In this document: positions 20,899-25,786 of the stretch, in pieces
How positions within the stretch are numbered: the first letter of the stretch is position 1
How the letters are laid out: every line of letters begins with the position of its first letter
NCBI GenBank assembly: GCA_003524435.1
Contig: DQHP01000174.1
Coordinates: 1-25,786, forward strand
DNA: 25,786 bases
From: Microbacterium sp.
GTDB taxonomy: Bacteria > Actinomycetota > Actinomycetes > Actinomycetales > Microbacteriaceae
Direction of reading: 5' to 3'
The notes under the pieces: model-generated
Seen by the model: the letters and a program-made list of their open reading frames with translations, nothing else
What the model was told of the DNA's origin: nothing
The model's database searches: none
Program-made: the position numbers and the translations under genes

Positions 20899-21576
20899 AT
20901 GCCTGTGACACGCCCCTACTCCGCGCACGGAGATGCATGCGCCACTTCACATGCGATGGAGTTACTCGGCAACCGTTGGACCTACCCCGTGATCCGCGAA
21001 CTGATGCTGGCACCCAAGCGCTTCGCCGAACTCGAAGCGTCACTGAGGGGCATCACCCCCGCAGTTTTAACCGCCAGGCTTCGCCAACTCGAAGCCTCGG
21101 GAATGGTGCGGCGGGTGACGTTGCCTGCACCAGCACGCGTCACTGTTTACGCCGTCACGGCATGGACCTCCGAGCTGAAGCCAGTCCTCGAATCTTTGGG
21201 GCGATGGGCGTTGCGCTCACCCATGCGCGATGTCGCAGGGGGCGGCCTTACCCCTGATGCCATCGTCCAGTCCATGATGACCATGGCACCACCGGCCGCG
21301 ATGGAGCCACCCATCGAAATAGAACTGCACCTTGCCGACCAACGCGTCAACGTCGACACCGCGCCCTACACCTACCGCCTGAATTGGGCTGACAAGCTCT
21401 CTATAGAACGGGGCTTCGCGCGCGATCCGATCGCGTCGGTAATTGGAGACTCTTCTACATGGGCCAGCATCCTCTATGAGGGCAGCGCGCTCGACGCCAT
21501 GGATATCACCGGCGATCACGCGACCGTGGAGCGCGTGGTAGCAGCCTTCGACAGCGCAATCGACGCCACCACTTGA
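20899..21576 (+). CDS. HxlR-family transcriptional regulator
   Basis: The 225-aa product starts with an HxlR-type winged helix (about residues 10-100): a short Cys-containing segment (GDACATSHAMELLGNRWTYPVIRELML), the recognition region KRFAELEASLRGITPAVLTARLRQLEASGMVRR and a wing ending in YAVTAWTSEL. HxlR proteins are dimeric and often sense aldehydes, quinones or oxidants through this Cys. The extra C-terminal part (about 115-225, starting at MMTMAPPAAMEPPIEIELHLAD) resembles an SCP2-like ligand-binding domain, which would make it a one-component sensor; that part is tentative. It diverges from the alpha/beta hydrolase gene around a perfect palindrome. Confidence 0.88.
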   Translation: MPVTRPYSAHGDACATSHAMELLGNRWTYPVIRELMLAPKRFAELEASLRGITPAVLTARLRQLEASGMVRRVTLPAPARVTVYAVTAWTSELKPVLESLGRWALRSPMRDVAGGGLTPDAIVQSMMTMAPPAAMEPPIEIELHLADQRVNVDTAPYTYRLNWADKLSIERGFARDPIASVIGDSSTWASILYEGSALDAMDITGDHATVERVVAAFDSAIDATT

Positions 21577-22101
21577 TCAGGGTCGAGGAAGTGTAGCCCG
21601 GTGACGCCGCACGGCAGCGCGGTTCGCGCACCTCACCGAACAGAATCGCTGACGGCCGTTGCGGGTCACATCGACCACGACATTCGTGCACGGTGCGGCG
21701 GCACAGCGCCCGAGCCGGTTCATCCCGCGCGTGACGAGGTGAAGCGCTGTTCCGAGATTGATGATCGCCCGCAGCACGAACGGCATCGATTGCACGTCGT
21801 CACGATAGTGCAGGTGCCACCCCTCACCGTCGTGGTTGGTCAGACGCGGATATGCCGCGGCTGCAGCCAATCGCGCATTGAGCAGTTCCGCGCGACGGTC
21901 GGGATCTGTCTCGTCGACGATCTCCAGCCATTCGTCGATCACTCCACGCACCGCCAAGTGGTCACCGGGCGCAGGAGGAAATGTCATTGTCATCCCGAGA
22001 TCGAGAGTGCGCTCCTCTATTGCTGCCCGATCTTCGGGCCAGTCGTTTGCGAGCGATCCCGCTAAGAGCACTGCGTACTCGCCGTAAGGGTTGAGATGCA
22101 T
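21577..22101 (-). CDS. CGNR zinc-finger protein
   Basis: The 174-aa product has the CGNR layout: an N-terminal domain of the ABATE type (about 1-120, ending LRAIINLGTALHLVTRG) and a C-terminal zinc finger (about 130-170) with RCAAAPCTNVVVD, RQRFCSVRCANRAAVRRHR and four Cys ligands. The eponymous CGNR reads CANR here. Members are presumed DNA-binding regulators in actinobacteria. The ATG at 22101 lies 6 nt after TGTAAT on its strand, so the mRNA may be leaderless. Its stop codon abuts that of the convergent HxlR gene with no base between, and its start diverges from a small gene 25 nt away. Confidence 0.87.
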   Translation of the reverse strand: MHLNPYGEYAVLLAGSLANDWPEDRAAIEERTLDLGMTMTFPPAPGDHLAVRGVIDEWLEIVDETDPDRRAELLNARLAAAAAYPRLTNHDGEGWHLHYRDDVQSMPFVLRAIINLGTALHLVTRGMNRLGRCAAAPCTNVVVDVTRNGRQRFCSVRCANRAAVRRHRATLPRP

Positions 22102-22126
22102 AAGGGCATTACATCACGCTATAAGC

Positions 22127-22330
22127 ATGACCGCTACCGACACCGAATCCATCTCCCTAGTCCACGCCCCTGCGCGATTCCATGAGCACGCGTGGAGCGT
22201 GGAATCCCGCCACCAGACAAGCGAGGGCATCGTGCTTTATGTGCGCTGCGTCGATTGCCGAGATCGACGCATCGACCTGCAACTGCATCCGTCCGCGCCG
22301 CCCCGTGCGCTCAGTCGCGAGATCGGGTGA
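22127..22330 (+). CDS. Small hypothetical protein with a CxxC motif
   Basis: This 67-aa frame begins MTATDTESISLVHAPARFHE and contains YVRCVDCRDRRIDL, a CxxC pair in a basic setting that could bind a metal. I start at the ATG at 22127 rather than an in-frame one at 22091 that would overlap the divergent CGNR gene. It ends 2 nt before the stop of the convergent DUF1697 gene. GC bias at third positions is like the neighbours. The function is unknown, and because only one Cys pair is present any zinc site would need a dimer or His ligands. Confidence 0.65.
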   Translation: MTATDTESISLVHAPARFHEHAWSVESRHQTSEGIVLYVRCVDCRDRRIDLQLHPSAPPRALSREIG

Positions 22331-22332
22331 GG

Positions 22333-22866
22333 TTACGCCGTGAGCTCGATCAGTGTGCGCACCGTGCGAAGGTTTCGCGCCGTTCCGGCGCTTCCCAGTG
22401 TTCGGTCGAACACTGCCTTCGTCAGTTTCGTTGCACTCACGCCGCCATCTGGATAGTTGATCCATAGATCGCGTCCGATGAGCGCGATCTGCTCCCCCGG
22501 CACGAGGCGCGACTCCAGCTCCTTGATGGAACCCGGCGCCGGAGCTATCTCTAGGAACATCGCGTGCAACAGTTTGTCGGCACCGTCGGCGAACGGCTGC
22601 GCAGCCTCGGATGCGACGAGTTCGGCGTGCGTGCGATGAATGACCGGAGTATCGACGGCAAACTCCGACGCGATCACTTCACGAACACGCGCGCAGCATT
22701 CCGAAGCATCCGCTATTTCGTCGCACACGATGTTGCCGCTGGCGATATACGTCGAGATCCCGGTGAGCTCCGTTTCAGAGGTGAGAACCTCACGCAGCCG
22801 TGCCATCGGCACCCTGTTGTGCCCACCGGCGTTGACGGCGCGCAACAGCAGGACGCTGCGACTCAC
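22333..22866 (-). CDS. DUF1697 family protein
   Basis: The 177-aa product matches DUF1697: it opens with LLLRAVNAGGHNRVPMARLREVL, continues with TYIASGNIVCDE and a middle block FLEIAP, and ends with TLGSAGTARNLRTVRTLIEL. The family typically opens LLRGINVGG and has Y(I/L)QSGNVVF and TARNWRTV(T/L)KL segments. The function is unknown, though structures show two ferredoxin-like domains. The start is a GTG at 22866 that overlaps the pncA stop in GTGA, so the two genes are translationally coupled on the minus strand. Confidence 0.9.
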   Translation of the reverse strand: MSRSVLLLRAVNAGGHNRVPMARLREVLTSETELTGISTYIASGNIVCDEIADASECCARVREVIASEFAVDTPVIHRTHAELVASEAAQPFADGADKLLHAMFLEIAPAPGSIKELESRLVPGEQIALIGRDLWINYPDGGVSATKLTKAVFDRTLGSAGTARNLRTVRTLIELTA

Positions 22867-23462
22867 GCGCCGTCGCTCTCAGAAGCGGACTGAGCGGTGA
22901 TCAATTCGGCACCGGCATGTGCAAGCTCAGCGAGCGCGGCCTCACTCGAGTCGGCGCCGACGCCAGCCACCAGGTCTGTCAAAATGCGTACGTGCACGCC
23001 ATGTGCGATGGCGTCCAAAGCGCTGGCACGGACGCAATGGTCGGTCGCAATACCGACCACATCCGCCGAGAGAACGCCTTTCTCGCTCAGCACCGCGGCA
23101 ACAGTTGCACCGTTGTCGGTCACACCCTCAAACATCGAATAGGCGGGGATGCCTTGCCCCTTACGGACGTGGTGCGTCACCGCACCCGTCACCAAGAGTG
23201 GGTGATATTCAGCACCTTCGGTGCCTGCAACGCAGTGTGTGGGCCAGGTGCTCACGAAATCGGGTTCATCGGCGAAGTGTCCGCCGTTATCGCCGTCTGC
23301 GTCATGCCAGTCCCGCGAGGCCACGATGACGGCGTAGTTGTCCGCGTGCTCAGCGAGGTACTCAGAGACAGCGGATGCTACGGCATGCCCTCCGGCGACC
23401 GCGAGAGCACCGCCCTCGGTGAAATCATTTTGGACGTCAACGATAAGAAGTGCCCTGGTCAT
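22863..23462 (-). CDS. pncA: Nicotinamidase (isochorismatase family)
   Basis: The enzyme converts nicotinamide to nicotinate in NAD salvage. The 199-aa product keeps the full catalytic set: Asp9 in IVDVQNDF, Lys101 in VRKGQG and nucleophile Cys143 in ATDHCVRAS. Metal ligands are also present as Asp51 and His53 (SRDWHD), His62 and His76 (WPTHC), the pattern of PncA rather than other isochorismatase-fold hydrolases. I start at the ATG at 23462, preceded by GAGGT, rather than an in-frame one at 23501. It is followed by the overlapping DUF1697 gene. Confidence 0.94.
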   Translation of the reverse strand: MTRALLIVDVQNDFTEGGALAVAGGHAVASAVSEYLAEHADNYAVIVASRDWHDADGDNGGHFADEPDFVSTWPTHCVAGTEGAEYHPLLVTGAVTHHVRKGQGIPAYSMFEGVTDNGATVAAVLSEKGVLSADVVGIATDHCVRASALDAIAHGVHVRILTDLVAGVGADSSEAALAELAHAGAELITAQSASESDGA

Positions 23463-23537
23463 ACCTCGAGCGTACGCTGGCCAGGAGTTCCATAACAGCA
23501 TCGCCGCTGTTGCGCAGCGTCTCGATGAGAGCGAAAC

Positions 23538-23567
23538 GGCCCCGTGATGTTGTCACATCACGAGGCC
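23538..23567. terminator. Terminator of the tRNA-Thr gene
   Basis: Arms 23538-23550 and 23555-23567 pair over 13 bp (one mismatch on the plus strand, a G-U pair on the minus-strand RNA) around a 4-nt loop. Read leftward it begins 2 nt after the encoded CCA of tRNA-Thr and is followed by GTTTCG, so it ends that transcript. Confidence 0.9.
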
Positions 23568-23569
23568 CG

Positions 23570-23645
23570 TGGAGCCGCCTGTCAGAATCGAACTGACGAC
23601 CTTTTCATTACGAGTGAAATGCTCTACCGACTGAGCTAAGGCGGC
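23570..23645 (-). tRNA. tRNA-Thr(CGT)
   Basis: A cloverleaf with acceptor GCCGCCT paired with AGGCGGC, D arm AGCTCAGTCGGTAGAGC, anticodon loop CTCGTAA between TTTCA and TGAAA (anticodon CGT), T arm with AGTTCGATTC, discriminator T and an encoded CCA. It decodes ACG threonine codons. It lies downstream of the peptidase gene on the same strand and has its own terminator. Confidence 0.96.
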
Positions 23646-23708
23646 GTACGCTACGAGAGCGGCACGATCAACGATATTACCCTGTCCAGAGCCATGCTGC
23701 GAACCAAC

Positions 23709-25274
23709 TCACTCACATTTGAGCTCGTCCTGCGGCACAACGTCGTCAAGGAAGAAGGCTTCGACAGCGTCGTCGACACATGCGTTGCCCTTGTTGTAGC
23801 CGGTGTGTCCCTCGCCGACACGTGTGATGAGCACACCTTCTTCGAGCTGGTCTGCCAAAGAAACGGACCATTCGTAGGGCGTTGCCGGGTCGTTCGTGGT
23901 GCCAACGACGACGATTGGGCCCGCGCCTTCGGCATGGATCTCACCGCGCGTGCCGGTCGGCGGATACGGCCAGACCTCGCACGAATCGGGCCCAGACCAA
24001 TACGGCGCGATCGTGGGAGCACCTTTTTCGATCTTTGCCATCGAGGCATCTTCGGCACCCGGATCGTTTTCCACCGGGTAATCCATGCAGTTATACGCGC
24101 GGAACGCTTCGCTGGAGTTATCGATATATACGCCGTCTTCACGGCTGTTATACGCATCCGCCAGGTAGAAAGCGACGTACGGGTCGCCCTCCAGCGCGCC
24201 TTCAAGCGCCTGCGTGAGAACTGACCAGCTGTCTTCGGAGTACAGCGTCACAATTATGCCGGTCATGAGCGAATCCGCCCCCAGCAAGCGTCCGTCATCA
24301 TTCTTCAACGGCGTACGGTCAACGCTGGCGAGAAGCGCACCCAGATCGGCCATCGCGTCGTCCACCGTGCCATTGAACGGACAGGAGCCAGAGTCAAGGC
24401 AGTCCTGCATGTAGGCGCGCAACGCAGATTCGAAGCCCAGCGCCTGTGTGGTTCCGACATCGAGTCCCGAGACAGCAGGATCGATCGCACCGTCAAGAAC
24501 GAGTCGACCCGACTTTTCTGGGTACAGATTCGCATAGGTCGCCCCCAGGAACGTGCCGTACGAGAAACCGAGATAGTTCAGTTGTTTATCGCCGAGCACT
24601 GCGCGGATGAGATCCATGTCACGTGCCGAATTGATTGTCGTGATGAAAGGCAGGATACCGTCGCTGTTCGCTTCGCACGCCTCGGCGAAAGCCTTATTGC
24701 GCTCGGTGAGCTCAGCTTCCCACGCGTCAGTCCCCCGCTCGTTCTCGGGGATATCGTAAAGGTAGGAATCCATCTGCTCTGGATCGAAGCAGCGCACCGC
24801 TGTTGACCCGCCGACGCCGCGAGGATCAAAACCGATGACGTCATAGTTCTCGATGAGGTCCTCACCGACCGCGTAGTCGAGGCTGTTCAAAATGAAGTCA
24901 GCTCCGCTCGCGCCCGGCCCACCAGGGTTGGTGAGCAACGATCCCATCGGGGTGCCGGTGGCCTGGTGCCGGACAACCGAGATTTCCATCTCGCCGTCAG
25001 CCGGATTGTCCCAATCGAGCGGCACAGTGACAAAGGCACAGTCAAACCCCGCGGTGCCGTTCTCGCATGAGTCCCATTCCAAGGTCTGTTCGTAGAAAGG
25101 CAGCAGGTCTGCGGAGACACCCTCAGTGTCGGGCTCATTCGTCTGAGACGGACGGGGCGTCGCCCCCTCCGGGATCATCGCATAGAGACAACCACTCAGC
25201 GCAACCGATGCCACAGCGAGCCCCGCTGTGATCGCAGCAAGTCGTCGCAGGCGAGAAGTCTGTCGAATGTTCAC
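23709..25274 (-). CDS. Secreted tripeptidyl-aminopeptidase-like alpha/beta hydrolase (lipoprotein)
   Basis: The 521-aa product resembles Streptomyces tripeptidyl aminopeptidase (Tap/SlpD/SlpE), which trims tripeptides from exported proteins. The N-terminus is a lipoprotein signal with lipobox LSGC (Cys29). The hydrolase core has NPGGPGASG (116-124) as oxyanion segment, IGFDPRGVGGS, nucleophile Ser238 in GFSYGTFLG, and the C-terminal TAP-like domain with Asp462 in TTNDPATPYEW and His490 in GEGHTGY. Several Cys pairs fit an extracytoplasmic protein. The start is a GTG at 25274 with AAGGAAACC ahead, overlapping the holB stop in GTGA. Function in the cell is inferred from the family. Confidence 0.9.
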   Translation of the reverse strand: MNIRQTSRLRRLAAITAGLAVASVALSGCLYAMIPEGATPRPSQTNEPDTEGVSADLLPFYEQTLEWDSCENGTAGFDCAFVTVPLDWDNPADGEMEISVVRHQATGTPMGSLLTNPGGPGASGADFILNSLDYAVGEDLIENYDVIGFDPRGVGGSTAVRCFDPEQMDSYLYDIPENERGTDAWEAELTERNKAFAEACEANSDGILPFITTINSARDMDLIRAVLGDKQLNYLGFSYGTFLGATYANLYPEKSGRLVLDGAIDPAVSGLDVGTTQALGFESALRAYMQDCLDSGSCPFNGTVDDAMADLGALLASVDRTPLKNDDGRLLGADSLMTGIIVTLYSEDSWSVLTQALEGALEGDPYVAFYLADAYNSREDGVYIDNSSEAFRAYNCMDYPVENDPGAEDASMAKIEKGAPTIAPYWSGPDSCEVWPYPPTGTRGEIHAEGAGPIVVVGTTNDPATPYEWSVSLADQLEEGVLITRVGEGHTGYNKGNACVDDAVEAFFLDDVVPQDELKCE

Positions 25275-25786
25275 GGTTTCCTTCCGCTCGCGACCGTCAC
25301 GAGCAAGCTTTCGAGGGCGAGGGTCGGAGCGATGTTGCGCTCCAGCGCTGCCCGGGTCTCAGCCAAATGGTCAAGAACAACCAGCGTACGTGTCACCGGC
25401 CATGCATCCGCTAAGGCGCTTAAATCCTCACGTAACTCACGGTTTATGAGGTCATCGCCGCGTCCGTACTGCAGCATGACCACGTCGCGGTACATCGACT
25501 GCAGATCGGTGAGCGCACGATCAATTCCGTCTCGCAGACTGCGCTTCGCGCGCTGCTTCTGATCTTCTTCTAGCGCCGAGATCTGGGGGCGCAGTGCTGG
25601 CGGAACCGCCTGCCCCTCTGCGACACCAACCGTGCGCAGCAACGAGGCGCGTTCGGATGCATCGCGCTCCGCAGTCAACGCCTTCGCATCGTCGGTCGCC
25701 ACCTGAATGATTTCTCCGGCGACCTCAACCGCACTGCCGACGCCCCTGATGGCGAGCACAGAGCGCAGCGTGGTGTCACGGCGGCG
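25271..25786 (-). CDS. holB: DNA polymerase III subunit delta' (C-terminal part, runs off the window)
   Basis: The reading frame is open from the right edge of the window to a stop at 25271, so the gene is only partly seen (about 171 codons). The visible part is the helical C-terminal collar domain and no longer contains the AAA+ motifs. The RRRDTTLRSVLAI start and long charged helices with LEEDQKQRAKRSLRDGIDRALTDLQSMYRDVVMLQYG fit actinobacterial delta' proteins, where this arginine-lysine-rich helix followed by a YRDV(L/V)xxQ segment is characteristic. Delta' is part of the clamp loader in DNA replication. A GTG at 25759 is internal, not the start. The stop overlaps the start of the peptidase gene. 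Confidence 0.75.
   Translation of the reverse strand, partial: RRRDTTLRSVLAIRGVGSAVEVAGEIIQVATDDAKALTAERDASERASLLRTVGVAEGQAVPPALRPQISALEEDQKQRAKRSLRDGIDRALTDLQSMYRDVVMLQYGRGDDLINRELREDLSALADAWPVTRTLVVLDHLAETRAALERNIAPTLALESLLVTVASGRKP

Overview
The window looks like chromosomal DNA of a high-GC actinobacterium, most likely Microbacteriaceae (Microbacterium or a close relative). The evidence is the strong GC bias at third codon positions, frequent GTG starts, ATGA/GTGA gene overlaps, a DUF3073 protein, a GlnR-type regulator, a MutT1-like Nudix/histidine-phosphatase fusion and a SigK/RskA/MPT70-type unit. The call rests on recognising protein families, not on a database search.

Left part (1-4100): a membrane-anchored exported protein (-), the DUF3073 protein (+), a strong bidirectional terminator, then a leftward run of five genes: a 102-aa membrane protein, a 37-aa membrane microprotein, a nitrobindin-like protein, a YgfZ-type protein and phosphoglycerate mutase gpmA.

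Phosphate block (4178-12237, +): a GlnR-like OmpR-family regulator, polyphosphate kinase ppk, a translationally coupled Nudix/histidine-phosphatase, and the high-affinity phosphate transporter pstS-pstC-pstA-pstB. PHO-box-like 11-nt direct repeats lie before both ppk and pstS, so uptake and polyphosphate storage are probably controlled together. No phoU or phoR/phoP is present in the window.

Accessory insertion (12285-13504): one gene encoding an AbiEi-like winged helix joined to a DUF559/Vsr-like nuclease domain. It is flanked in direct orientation by two related, highly palindromic elements of about 88 nt. This is my main candidate for an undescribed system, a nuclease gene carried between its own palindromic repeats.

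Middle (13522-16937, -): an acyl-CoA ligase, 4-amino-4-deoxychorismate lyase and a conserved protein of unknown function. A compact structured element at 16199-16285 may be an unannotated small RNA.

Envelope-stress unit (16957-19113): rskA and sigK (-, overlapping) diverge from an MPT70/MPT83-like fasciclin lipoprotein gene, which has a near-consensus SigK promoter.

Right part (19150-25786): tRNA-Lys(TTT), a DJ-1/PfpI protein, an alpha/beta hydrolase diverging from an HxlR regulator around a perfect 15-bp palindrome, a CGNR zinc-finger protein, a 67-aa Cys protein, DUF1697, nicotinamidase pncA, tRNA-Thr(CGT) with a strong terminator, a secreted TAP-like peptidase and the C-terminal part of holB running off the end. 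No transposase, integrase, CRISPR array or rRNA was seen. Apart from genes, no stretch longer than 300 bases lacks an annotated feature.
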